Of a stretch of DNA of 64,000 nucleotides, positions 42,695 through 51,681 are shown piece by piece. Position 1 is the stretch's first letter. Each line of letters opens with the position of its first letter. This stretch comes from an uncultured Lachnospiraceae bacterium (lineage in GTDB: Bacteria; Bacillota; Clostridia; Lachnospirales; Lachnospiraceae): contig CAMQTN010000002.1 of NCBI GenBank assembly GCA_947037115.1, forward strand, positions 1 to 64,000. Reading direction: 5' to 3'. Made by a program: the position numbers and the translations under genes. The notes under the pieces were generated by a model, which did no database searches, was not told the origin of the DNA, and worked only from the letters and a program-made list of their open reading frames with translations.

Positions 42695-44107
42695 ATGAAT
42701 CGAAAGAAAAAGATCATAGAGGGGTACTGGCTGTTATTTTCAGACCTGCTCTGTATTGTAATTGCATATGTGGCGGCGATCCTTCTTCGTTACGGGAAGT
42801 TTGCGAGGGTGCAGGAGCCGGAGGTGCATGCGCTGATGTGTGTATTTTTCCTGCTGTTCTGTACGATTTACAGCTTTCTGCTTGACTGGAACAGGAGCTT
42901 TTTGGAGCGCGGTATTTTTGTGGAGTTTGTGGCTGTATTTAAGTTTAACCTTTTCATGGTGGTGGCCGCCGCCGGCGCACTGTTCATGCTTCAGCGGGGC
43001 GCGGCATTTTCCCGTCTGGTATGGGGCTATTTCGCAGTTTTTGATATGATCCTTGTCTGGGTAGTGCGGCTTTTCATGAAGCGGCTGCTGCGGGCTTATC
43101 TGACGTCGGAGTCCAATCTGGTGAAGATCATGGTGATCACCAAAGATAATGTGATGAACCAGACGGTTTCCCAGTTGAAGGAAAAGCTGGATCTGAATTA
43201 TGAGATTGTGGCGCTGGCCTGTGTGGATGAAGACCGGAAAGGCGTGGTGGTGGACGGCGTCAAGGTGACGGCGGATGGAAGCGATGTGCTGACGCTGGCA
43301 AGACGGATGGCGTTTGACGAGGCTTTTGTCAATCTGCCTGACATGAACAAGAAATATGTGAAAAATATCATTTACGAGTTGGAATCCATGGGTGTGGTCT
43401 GCCATTATAATATCGACATCCTTGACGGAGGGCAGCGGGAGATCACGGTGGCCAGTTTTGCGGGCTACACGGTCATGAGTTATTCCCTCAATCACTACGA
43501 CTACCGCCGTATGATGATCAAGCGGGTCATAGATATTGCGGGTGGTCTGGTGGGTATACTGATTACAGCGGTGATTACGCCCTTTGTGGCGCTTGCCATT
43601 AAAATGGATTCCCCCGGCCCCGTCTTTTTTGCACAGACCCGGATCGGCAAGAACGGAAGGCGTTTTAAAATTTATAAATTCCGTTCCATGTATATAGATG
43701 CGGAAGCGCGCAAGAAAGAGCTGGAAGCAGACAACGAGATGCAGGGCCTTATGTTCAAGATGGAAAATGACCCGCGTATCACAAAGGTGGGCAGGTTTAT
43801 CCGTAAGACCAGCATCGACGAGTTTCCCCAGTTTCTCAACATCCTGCGGGGCGATATGAGTCTGGTGGGGACAAGGCCGCCCACGGAGGATGAATTTGAA
43901 CACTACAATGCCCATTACAGGCGGCGAATCAGCATGACGCCCGGGCTGACCGGGTTATGGCAGATCAGCGGGCGCAGTGATATCTCTGACTTTGACGAGG
44001 TGGTGCGGCTGGATCTGGAGTATATCGATAACTGGTCGGTGGGACTGGATATTAAAATTCTGTTTAAGACGGTGGGAGCCGTTTTAAAGGGCAGAGGTTC
44101 CAAGTGA
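42695..44107 (+). CDS. polytopic phosphoglycosyl transferase (undecaprenyl-phosphate sugar-1-phosphate transferase, WbaP-like)
   Basis: 470 residues with an N-terminal bundle of four or five membrane helices (about 10-125), a central nucleotide-binding-like domain (about 140-250) and a C-terminal catalytic sugar transferase domain. The latter has KIYKFRSMYIDAE, the Asp-Glu pair Asp375-Glu376 in TSIDEFPQFLN, GDMSLVGTRPP and PGLTGLWQISGRS. This is the long form that starts many capsule and exopolysaccharide units. ATG 42695 behind GCGGGAG is chosen over earlier in-frame starts inside the previous gene. It is the second initiating enzyme of the window, heading module B. Confidence 0.92.
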   Translation: MNRKKKIIEGYWLLFSDLLCIVIAYVAAILLRYGKFARVQEPEVHALMCVFFLLFCTIYSFLLDWNRSFLERGIFVEFVAVFKFNLFMVVAAAGALFMLQRGAAFSRLVWGYFAVFDMILVWVVRLFMKRLLRAYLTSESNLVKIMVITKDNVMNQTVSQLKEKLDLNYEIVALACVDEDRKGVVVDGVKVTADGSDVLTLARRMAFDEAFVNLPDMNKKYVKNIIYELESMGVVCHYNIDILDGGQREITVASFAGYTVMSYSLNHYDYRRMMIKRVIDIAGGLVGILITAVITPFVALAIKMDSPGPVFFAQTRIGKNGRRFKIYKFRSMYIDAEARKKELEADNEMQGLMFKMENDPRITKVGRFIRKTSIDEFPQFLNILRGDMSLVGTRPPTEDEFEHYNAHYRRRISMTPGLTGLWQISGRSDISDFDEVVRLDLEYIDNWSVGLDIKILFKTVGAVLKGRGSK

Positions 44108-45318
44108 AGGAAAAGGATAAGAAGGATATGGAGTATAATAATGACAGAATTGTCATGTATTTGCACGGCGGCAGCGGAAACCACGGCTGTGAGGCGATCG
44201 TCAACAGCACCTGTCATATGCTGGAGGAGATCCCGAAACTTCTTGTAACCAACAGTGAGCGGGAGGACAGGTATTACTCGGTGGAACCTCTCTGTGATAT
44301 TTTGCAGGAGCGCAAGATTGCGGAACACTTTTTTGCACATGTGTGGTATTACGCATGGCGGAAGGTGTTCAAGGATCCCGAGTCCTTTATGCGGTACCGT
44401 TTTAAAGAGGTTATGGGAAAGAATCTGGCGCCTCTCTATCTCTCCATCGGCGGGGATATGTACTGTTACGAACTCTCAAAGAAGGAGGCGGTCACCGCCA
44501 ACAGCGCTTTTAACAGGGCAGGTGCAAAGACGGTTCTCTGGGGATGCTCTCTGGAACCGGAGCTTTTAAAGGAGCCGGAGGTGGTGGAAGATATGAGGCG
44601 CTATGCGCTGATTACGCCCAGAGAGTCCATTACGGCACAGGCGCTTGCCGCGGCAGGTATCACTGAGAATGTGAGACAGTTTCCCGATCCGGCTTTTGCC
44701 TTAAAACCGGAGGAGACGAAGATTCCGTTTGGTTTCAGCGAGGGAAATACCATTGGCATCAATATCAGCCCGATGATCCTCAGGCATGAGACAAAGAAGG
44801 GAATCACGATAGAAAATTACCGGAAGCTGATGGATCACATTTTGGAGACAACAGACTGTCATATTGCGCTGATTCCCCATGTCATGTGGAAATACAACGA
44901 CGACAGGCTGACGATAGGCGAACTTTACAGTGGCTATCAGGGGAACGACAGGGTGGTGAAGTTCGAGGATATGCCCTGTCAGAAAATCAAATATATTATT
45001 TCCAAATGCCGGGCTTTTATCGGGGCGAGGACCCATGCCACCATCGCGGCTTACTCTTCCTGTGTCCCGACGCTGGTGGTGGGCTATTCTGTGAAGGCGA
45101 GGGGGATCGCAAGGGATCTTTTTGGCACGGAGGAGAATTATGTGCAGCCGGTGCAGAAACTCTCTGACCCGGAGGAACTGATCAGGGCTTTTGACTGGAT
45201 GATGGAGAGGGAAGACGAGATACGGGCCGGGCTGCAAAAACGGATGCCCGCTTACTGCAGCGAGGCCGAAAAGGCGGGGGACGAGATACGAAAACTCTGG
45301 CACGGCCTGCACGAATAG
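44104..45318 (+). CDS. polysaccharide pyruvyl transferase family protein
   Basis: 404 residues. The family marks are YLHGGSGNHGCEAIVNST near the N-terminus, GGDMYCYELSK, and late FIGARTHATIAAYSSCVPTL. These enzymes transfer pyruvate from phosphoenolpyruvate as a ketal or related group to a glycan unit, giving it negative charge; some relatives have other activities. The GTG start at 44104 overlaps the previous stop as GTGA, with AGAGG upstream. ATG 44131 is a possible shorter start close to the conserved N-terminus. Confidence 0.85.
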   Translation: MKEKDKKDMEYNNDRIVMYLHGGSGNHGCEAIVNSTCHMLEEIPKLLVTNSEREDRYYSVEPLCDILQERKIAEHFFAHVWYYAWRKVFKDPESFMRYRFKEVMGKNLAPLYLSIGGDMYCYELSKKEAVTANSAFNRAGAKTVLWGCSLEPELLKEPEVVEDMRRYALITPRESITAQALAAAGITENVRQFPDPAFALKPEETKIPFGFSEGNTIGINISPMILRHETKKGITIENYRKLMDHILETTDCHIALIPHVMWKYNDDRLTIGELYSGYQGNDRVVKFEDMPCQKIKYIISKCRAFIGARTHATIAAYSSCVPTLVVGYSVKARGIARDLFGTEENYVQPVQKLSDPEELIRAFDWMMEREDEIRAGLQKRMPAYCSEAEKAGDEIRKLWHGLHE

Positions 45319-45336
45319 TCTTTTGGCAAATACACT

Positions 45337-46929
45337 ATGGGTAGAATACAGAAAGCCGAAAAAAACATTATATTCGGATATATCAGCAATCTGGTAATCC
45401 TGCTTGTCAATTTTATACAGAAGACGATCTTTATCTATGTGCTCGGCAAGACGCTGTCCGGCGTGAACGCGGTTTACACAGATGTCTTAAGCGTCCTGTC
45501 CCTGACAGAGCTGGGGATCGGCACGGCCTTAAATTACAGCCTGTATAAGCCGGTGGCGGAGCGCAATTACGAAAAGATCAAGTCCTATATGCGCTTTTAC
45601 AAGAAAGCGTATCTGACAATCGCGGGTGTGATCGCGGTTTTGGGAATAGCAATCTCGCCGTTTTTGAAATATATTCTGAAAAATCCGGGAAACCTGACGA
45701 TAGAGGAGCTGACGCTTTACTATTATCTGTTCCTGTTCAATACGGTGATCAGTTATTTTGTCACCTACAAGTACAGCCTGGTAAATGCGGAGCAGAAAAA
45801 CTATATCCAGACAAATATCAATACGCTGACGAAAATCGTTACGGCCACAGTACAGATCGGAATTTTACTGCTGTTTCGCAATTTTCTTTTTTATCTGCTG
45901 GCGCAGTCTTTGGTGGAGCTTTTGCAGAAGATTTTTGTGACGGTTTATTTAAACAGGCTCTACCCCTATCTGCTTGATAAGGATGTAAAGCCGCTGACAG
46001 CGGAAGAAACGCAGGTGGTGGCTACCAAAACAAAGGCGCTTATCTGTCATAAGATCGGGGATGTGGCGAGACTGCAGACGGATCAGATCATAATTTCTTC
46101 CTTTGTCAACGTGGACACTTCGGCGGTTGTGGGCAATTACGTCTATATCATTACCTATGTGGGGAATTTCGTAAATATCATTTTTGAATCCGTGATCTCC
46201 GGCTTTGGTAATGTGGTGGCGACGGAGTCCAGGGAGAGGCAGTACTTTCTCTTTCGGATATACCGTTTTTTCGCCTGCTGGCTCTTTGGCTTTGGCGCGG
46301 TGGGTTTCTATCATCTGCTTACCCCTTTTATTGACGGGATCTGGATGAGAGACGGGGGATGGACGCTTCCCCAGATTACGGTGACCCTTCTGGTGATGGA
46401 TTTTTACCTGAAAGGAGGCCGTACAGTGCTCCTTAATTTCAAGATTGCCTCGGGCCTTTTTGAGCAGGACAGATTTTTGCCGTTGGTGCAGGGGGGGCTC
46501 AATCTTGTGGTCTCCGTCCTGCTTGTCTTAAGGATCGGTGTGACGGGCGTTTATGTGGGGACGCTGGTGTCCGGCATTCTGGCGAATCTGATCCGCCCGG
46601 GGATTATTTACCGGGTATCTTTTGACAGGAAGCCATGGACGTACTTCAGGGATTCCCTGAAATATATGGTTGTGGTTTTTGCCGTCGGGGCTGTCATTAC
46701 GCCGATACGGCATTTGCTGATGAACGAGGTTACGGTTTTTTCCTTCGCTTTGATGGTGGTTGTCATTACACTGTTTTACAATCTGGTGTTTCTGGCAGTG
46801 TTTCACAGAACGGAAGAGTTTGCCTATCTGTGGAATGCGGTGGCGGCAAGAGTACCGGCGCTTGGGAAATTTTTCGGGGGAAAGGGTTCCCCGGGGAAAG
46901 GTTTCCGGAAGGGAGACATGGATGAATAA
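45337..46929 (+). CDS. Wzx-type polysaccharide flippase (MOP superfamily)
   Basis: 530 residues with twelve or more hydrophobic segments distributed evenly, beginning IFGYISNLVILLVNFIQKTI and followed by NAVYTDVLSVLSLTELGIGTALNYSLYKP. This is the pattern of Gram-positive Wzx/RfbX transporters, which move undecaprenyl-linked repeat units to the outer face. The C-terminal 25 residues are basic. Its last 8 bases overlap the hydrolase-like gene at 46922. It is the third flippase candidate in the window, besides the ABC proteins at 30930 and 58594. Confidence 0.88.
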   Translation: MGRIQKAEKNIIFGYISNLVILLVNFIQKTIFIYVLGKTLSGVNAVYTDVLSVLSLTELGIGTALNYSLYKPVAERNYEKIKSYMRFYKKAYLTIAGVIAVLGIAISPFLKYILKNPGNLTIEELTLYYYLFLFNTVISYFVTYKYSLVNAEQKNYIQTNINTLTKIVTATVQIGILLLFRNFLFYLLAQSLVELLQKIFVTVYLNRLYPYLLDKDVKPLTAEETQVVATKTKALICHKIGDVARLQTDQIIISSFVNVDTSAVVGNYVYIITYVGNFVNIIFESVISGFGNVVATESRERQYFLFRIYRFFACWLFGFGAVGFYHLLTPFIDGIWMRDGGWTLPQITVTLLVMDFYLKGGRTVLLNFKIASGLFEQDRFLPLVQGGLNLVVSVLLVLRIGVTGVYVGTLVSGILANLIRPGIIYRVSFDRKPWTYFRDSLKYMVVVFAVGAVITPIRHLLMNEVTVFSFALMVVVITLFYNLVFLAVFHRTEEFAYLWNAVAARVPALGKFFGGKGSPGKGFRKGDMDE

Positions 46930-47992
46930 GATTCCCATGGTGGAGAATGCCTGTAGGGAATTGCTTCAATGTGGAGTTTTTGACAGGCGGAAAAAATGCG
47001 AAAATTTTATAAAACGCCGGCTGCTGCACAGAATCGTGGCAGGGGAAGACCTGATTTTCTGGCCAACCGGGATTCTGGCGGCGGGACTGTGGTCCTGTAG
47101 AGGGGAGCTTGCCATGGACGGGCCGGAAGTGCGCGGCATAGAGGAGACGCTTTCGGCTTATTATGAAAGATGGATGAAAAAGGGGATGCCTGTTGCTGTC
47201 ATTGACGATCTGCTGGCGGGAGAGACGCTGCTTGCTGTTTATACGGAAATAAGGAAAGGCTCCCGGCGTTTCGACAAGGGCCTGTCTGAAAAGCAGGTTG
47301 AGGCTGCAGTTTACAAACTGGCATCATATGCGCAGGAACATCCGAAAGATGGAGAGGGCAGCTTTTTCTATCGGCCCGCGGGCGGAGAAACCTACATTTT
47401 TGTGGATACCATAGGTCTGTCCTGCCCTTTTCTTTACCAGTACGGGGAGATCTTTGACAGGCAGGAATACAGGGAGCTTGCGCTCAGACAGATTGTGAAC
47501 TTCCTGTCCTACGGTATGGATGGGGCCACAGGGCTTCCCTACCACGGCTATGATATGGCAGACGGTTATAAGTATGGGATTATCGGCTGGGGGCGGGCAG
47601 CAGGCTGGCTGCTTCGGGGTATGATGGGCTGTATGACATCAGACTATGGCAGGGAGCGGCTGAGCGCGCCATGTGTCGCTCTTATGGATGCAGTTTTAAG
47701 CTGTCAGAGGCAGGACGGATATTTTTCATGGCAGTTACAGGCGATGGAAGGGCCTGCGGATACTTCTGCTGTGGGGATGGTCTGCGCCGCCCTTAAGAGG
47801 GGATTGTCCATAGGCCTTTTTGCGGGAGAAAGATATGAGAATGCACTTCTTGCAGGCCGGCGTGCTCTGGAGAGATCCGTCAGGGACGGGCTGGTGTACC
47901 ATTGCTCCGGCGAGTGTGAGGGCTTTTCCAGATATCCCCAGCATTACGCAGCCTATCCGTGGTCGCTGGGTCCGGCGCTTGAAGTTTTGTAA
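46922..47992 (+). CDS. GH88/GH105-like (alpha/alpha)6-barrel glycoside hydrolase
   Basis: 356 residues resembling unsaturated glucuronyl or rhamnogalacturonyl hydrolases. VDTIGLSCPFLYQYGE, GLPYHGYDMADGYKYG and IIGWGRAAGWLLRGMMG match the usual order of substrate and active-site segments (DT, TG-x-HGYD, WGRxxGW). There is no signal peptide, so it should be cytoplasmic. A hydrolase of this class inside a biosynthetic operon is unexpected; it might trim failed intermediates or act on a uronic-acid-containing unit. ATG 46922 with GGGAG 6 bases before it overlaps the flippase end by 8 bases. The family call is moderate; other (alpha/alpha)6 enzymes are possible. Confidence 0.7.
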   Translation: MNKIPMVENACRELLQCGVFDRRKKCENFIKRRLLHRIVAGEDLIFWPTGILAAGLWSCRGELAMDGPEVRGIEETLSAYYERWMKKGMPVAVIDDLLAGETLLAVYTEIRKGSRRFDKGLSEKQVEAAVYKLASYAQEHPKDGEGSFFYRPAGGETYIFVDTIGLSCPFLYQYGEIFDRQEYRELALRQIVNFLSYGMDGATGLPYHGYDMADGYKYGIIGWGRAAGWLLRGMMGCMTSDYGRERLSAPCVALMDAVLSCQRQDGYFSWQLQAMEGPADTSAVGMVCAALKRGLSIGLFAGERYENALLAGRRALERSVRDGLVYHCSGECEGFSRYPQHYAAYPWSLGPALEVL

Positions 47993-48003
47993 ATGGAGTA
48001 AAG

Positions 48004-49647
48004 ATGAAGACGATACCGAGAGAGTTTGATAAAAAGATAACCATACAGGAAGCGCTTTTTTACGGTTTTTTTATCCTTTTGTCAGTGACAAAGGGATTGG
48101 GATTTTATGAGGGGCAGAAGATTTTTATCCTGCTTTCATCGACGGCTCTTCTGCTTGGGTTTTTGAAGCTTCTGGTGACGCCCTATACCAAAAGGCAGGC
48201 GGCGACACAAATTCTGCTGTTTTTGCTGACGGCTGTGGTTTATGCTTCGTCCAGAGAGCTTGCCATTCTCTTTGTGATGTTAACGGTACTGGGCATGAAG
48301 GGGATATCAGTCAAAAGGACGCTTCACATTGCCCTGTGGGTGTGGGCGTCCTGTGCGGTTGTGCTCAGTGTTTTCTCATTTTTCCGACTGGAACATACTG
48401 TTTACCGTGTGCATCAGAAGATGGGACTGGGGCATATTTTCCGTTGGAGTCTTGGTTTTACACACCCGAATATTCTCCACATTACTTATCTGACGCTCTG
48501 CGCGCTGATCATTCTGGAGATGGAGGAGGGATATGGCTTTAAGCAGTACATGCTTCTTATGTTGGGAAACCTTCTGGTGTTTTTCTATTCTGTCAGCTAT
48601 ACGGGTTTTGGTATGGCGGCGGTTTTGCTGACCGGGTGCCTGTATATCAAATTCCGTCCCAGATTCTGTCTGGTGGAGAAGATAGCGGCCAATCTGGTGC
48701 TGCCGGTCTGTCTGATCCTTTCCTTTGTTATGCCGCTTTTCCTATATCGATATTTTCATCTGGTCTATTTGTCCGGAAAACCTGTGCTGGGCACTCTGGC
48801 GCACCGCCTGAATAATCTGTTGAATACCAGAATCTGGCTGGCGGAGCAGTTTCTGGATGGGGGATACGGAAGCCTGTTTGGCAGGGACATCTCTCAGATT
48901 GTCAGTTCCTCCATGACACTGGACAATTCCTATGTCTGGTGTTATATCAATTTCGGGCTGATTCCCACGGTGGTCATTCTTGCCGGATACTTTGTGCTTT
49001 TGTTTTATGATACCCGTAAACAGCGCACAAGAGAGCTGGTGATTCTGGTCTGTTTTCTGGCGGCGGGCTGGACAGAGCCGTTATTGTTTAACACTTCCTT
49101 CAAAAATATCACCCTGCTCTTTCTGGGGGCGCTTCTGTTTCAGCAGAGGGAGGGGGCGAAGGAATACTGTCTGTTCCCGCAGTTTTGTGACAGGCAGGTC
49201 ACAGTTCCACTGGCAGGGCTTCCCGACCGGCTTTTCATGACGGCGCGCGCAGTCTGTCTGGCCCGCAGGGGCAGAATTTCAGGGGCCGTGGCGGCGGGAG
49301 CAATTCTTGGGGTGCTTCTTTGTGCACTTGTTTACAGGGAGCCGGAGGGCTATGTGGTGCAGCGCTTTTATACGGATGCGCTGGACGACAATTCCGTCTA
49401 TTTGGAGAGCCGTGAAGATCCGGCTTATGAGGGCTTTAAGGTAATGAATTATGCGGACGGGGATACGCCCATGCAGCTCGTTGCCGGAAAGGCCGTGAAA
49501 CTGGAGACGGCGCGCTACTATGCGGGCAGTGTGCTGATCGGGGGATTACTTGGCGGCATGGCAGCGGTACTGTGGCAGACAGGCAGACTGCTGAGGAAAA
49601 AATCAGCCGTGGCTGTGGCGGAAATATCCGGGTACGACAAACCATAA
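48004..49647 (+). CDS. Wzy-like polymerase family membrane protein with C-terminal outer loop
   Basis: 547 residues with about twelve hydrophobic segments. LGFTHPNILHITYLTLCA and TLDNSYVWCYINFGLIPTV are features of Wzy-type polymerases, and a long outer loop follows SKPVLGT-like sequence around 255-310. After the polymerase-like core there is an added section (about 400-547): two more membrane segments frame an outer loop of about 75 residues (YVVQRFYTDALDDNSVY to the last helix). The extra section is not typical of Wzy. It lies 11 bases after the hydrolase gene, with TGGAG upstream. Confidence 0.75.
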   Translation: MKTIPREFDKKITIQEALFYGFFILLSVTKGLGFYEGQKIFILLSSTALLLGFLKLLVTPYTKRQAATQILLFLLTAVVYASSRELAILFVMLTVLGMKGISVKRTLHIALWVWASCAVVLSVFSFFRLEHTVYRVHQKMGLGHIFRWSLGFTHPNILHITYLTLCALIILEMEEGYGFKQYMLLMLGNLLVFFYSVSYTGFGMAAVLLTGCLYIKFRPRFCLVEKIAANLVLPVCLILSFVMPLFLYRYFHLVYLSGKPVLGTLAHRLNNLLNTRIWLAEQFLDGGYGSLFGRDISQIVSSSMTLDNSYVWCYINFGLIPTVVILAGYFVLLFYDTRKQRTRELVILVCFLAAGWTEPLLFNTSFKNITLLFLGALLFQQREGAKEYCLFPQFCDRQVTVPLAGLPDRLFMTARAVCLARRGRISGAVAAGAILGVLLCALVYREPEGYVVQRFYTDALDDNSVYLESREDPAYEGFKVMNYADGDTPMQLVAGKAVKLETARYYAGSVLIGGLLGGMAAVLWQTGRLLRKKSAVAVAEISGYDKP

Positions 49648-49663
49648 CATAATGGAGCGGAAT

Positions 49664-51607
49664 ATGAAAAAAGAGCTGGAATACTGTAAAATACTGGGGA
49701 CAAACATCAATGTTACCAACATGGAGGACACCATCGCCTACATTACGGAAAATCTGGAAAGCCTGAAGGGCGATTATATCTGTGTCTCCAACGTACACAC
49801 CACGGTGATGGCCTACCGGGACAAGGCATACCGTAAGGTGCAGAACAGCGGGGCCATGGCGCTTCCCGACGGGCAGCCCCTTTCCATCGTCAGCAGGAAA
49901 AGGGGATTCTCGGAGGCCAGAAGAGTGCCGGGGCCGGATCTGATGCCGGCTATTCTGGATCTGTCCCAGAAGACGGGATACCGCCACTTTTTTTACGGCA
50001 GTACAGAAGCCACACTGGAAGCGCTGCGGGCGGCTCTCGTGCGCCGTTATCCGAAGCTGCAGATTGCGGGCATGTATTCGCCTCCTTTCAGGGAGCTGAC
50101 GAAGGAGGAGGACGAGGAGATTGTAAGGAAGATCAACGAAAGCGGCGCAGACTTTGTCTGGGTGGCTCTGGGAGCGCCGAAACAGGAGTGGTGGATGTAT
50201 GAGCACCGCCACAGAATAAACGCGCTGATGCTGGGTGTGGGAGCGGCCTTTGACTTTACGGCGGGCACGACAAAGCGGGCGCCTATGTGGATGCAGAAAC
50301 TTTGTCTTGAGTGGGTGTTTCGGATTCTGCGGGAGCCGAAGCGTATGCTGCCCCGGTATTTGAATACCAATTTTGCTTTTGTCTACAATGTTTACCGGGA
50401 GGGGAAGTCGCTCAGGGAGGCGGCAAGGCGGGGCATGCGCATTGCCATGATCGGCCATAAGCGGATTCCCTCCAGAGAGGGTGGCGTGGAAGTTGTGGTT
50501 GAGGAGCTGGCGGTGAGAATGTCAGCTATGGGCCACCGTGTGGATGCCTACAACCGTTTCGGACACCACGTCTCCGGGAAAAAATATGACCAGGAGTACG
50601 GGTGGAAGGGGCGGAAGTTCTACAAGGGCATCCGTGTCTACATTGTGCCGACTTTCCGCAGGAGCAGCCTGAATGCCATTGTGTACTCCTTCTTTGCGAC
50701 GATTATGGCGCTTTTTCACCGTTATGACGTGATTCATTATCACGCGGAGGGCCCCTGTGCGATGCTGTGGCTGCCTCATTTTCTGGGAAGGAGGATCGTG
50801 GTAACTGTCCATGGTCTTGACTGGCAGCGGGCCAAGTGGGGAAACTTCGCCTCTTTTGTGATCAAGTTCGGGGAGCGGATGGCGGCTAAATATGCCGACG
50901 ATATTATCGTGCTGTCAGACAATGTAAAACGGTACTTTGCAGATACCTATCACAGAGAGGTTACTTATATTCCCAACGGGATAAGCAGGCCAAAGCCCCG
51001 GGGAGTAGAGCTGATCGCTGAGAAGTATGGTTTGGAGAAGGACGGGTATTTCCTGTTTCTTGCAAGGATTGTGCCGGAGAAGGGTCTGCATTACCTGATC
51101 GAGGCATTCTCGGAGCTGAAAACGGACAAAAAGCTGGTGATCGCCGGAGGCAGTTCTCAGGCGATGGCTTATATGGAGCAGATTCACCGGATGGCGGCGA
51201 AAGATGAGAGAATACTTATGACGGATTTCGTGCAGGGGCAGATTTTGGAGGAGCTGTATTCCAATGCTTACGCTTTTGTGCTGCCAAGCGATGTGGAGGG
51301 TATGGCCCTTACACTTCTTGAGGCCATGAGTTATGGCGACTGCTGCCTTGTCAGCGATATCCGTGAAAATACCGAGGTGGTGGAAGACAAAGCGCTCACC
51401 TTTAAAAAGGGCGATGTGAAAGACTTAAGACGCTGTCTTGCCTGGATGCTGGAGCACCCGGACCAGGTGCGCCGTATGGGGGAGGAGAGCGTGGATTATA
51501 TCTGCGGAAAGTATGACTGGAACGATGTGACAAAGCGGACGCTGGCCGTTTATGAGAAGGCGGCAGGCCGGGAGACGCCGGGTATGAAGGGCGGCAGGCC
51601 GGAGTAA
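49664..51607 (+). CDS. bifunctional GT26 (WecG/TagA/CpsF)-GT4 glycosyltransferase fusion
   Basis: 647 residues joining two transferases. Residues 1-245 are a complete WecG/TagA domain: TNMEDTIAYI, YICVSNVHTTVMAYRD, ALPDGQPLSI, GPDLMP, WVALGAPKQEWWM and GVGAAFDFTAGTTKRAP. From about 258 a GT4 enzyme begins with IAMIGHKRIPSREGGVE, with ARIVPEKGLHYL and the E-x7-E SDVEGMALTLLEAM later. GT26 members usually add ManNAc or a similar sugar to undecaprenyl-PP-GlcNAc, so the fusion may add two sugars in succession. ATG 49664 has ATGGAGCGG upstream; ATG 49652 has no site. No frame break is seen at the junction. Confidence 0.88.
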   Translation: MKKELEYCKILGTNINVTNMEDTIAYITENLESLKGDYICVSNVHTTVMAYRDKAYRKVQNSGAMALPDGQPLSIVSRKRGFSEARRVPGPDLMPAILDLSQKTGYRHFFYGSTEATLEALRAALVRRYPKLQIAGMYSPPFRELTKEEDEEIVRKINESGADFVWVALGAPKQEWWMYEHRHRINALMLGVGAAFDFTAGTTKRAPMWMQKLCLEWVFRILREPKRMLPRYLNTNFAFVYNVYREGKSLREAARRGMRIAMIGHKRIPSREGGVEVVVEELAVRMSAMGHRVDAYNRFGHHVSGKKYDQEYGWKGRKFYKGIRVYIVPTFRRSSLNAIVYSFFATIMALFHRYDVIHYHAEGPCAMLWLPHFLGRRIVVTVHGLDWQRAKWGNFASFVIKFGERMAAKYADDIIVLSDNVKRYFADTYHREVTYIPNGISRPKPRGVELIAEKYGLEKDGYFLFLARIVPEKGLHYLIEAFSELKTDKKLVIAGGSSQAMAYMEQIHRMAAKDERILMTDFVQGQILEELYSNAYAFVLPSDVEGMALTLLEAMSYGDCCLVSDIRENTEVVEDKALTFKKGDVKDLRRCLAWMLEHPDQVRRMGEESVDYICGKYDWNDVTKRTLAVYEKAAGRETPGMKGGRPE

Positions 51608-51681
51608 GACGAAAAGTCCGGCTGGCAGGAAGCGGAAGCAGCAGAAAGAGACAGATTAAAAGGGAAGAAGGGAAACGGCGG

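Noticed and set aside
42740..43915. Antisense open frame of 391 codons
   Set aside because: It is entirely opposite the polytopic phosphoglycosyl transferase, which has all catalytic motifs.
46922..46960. Extra copy of the family H GGAGAATGCC motif at 46941
   Set aside because: The motif falls inside the hydrolase coding region and lacks the paired right arm and CGCACTG tail.
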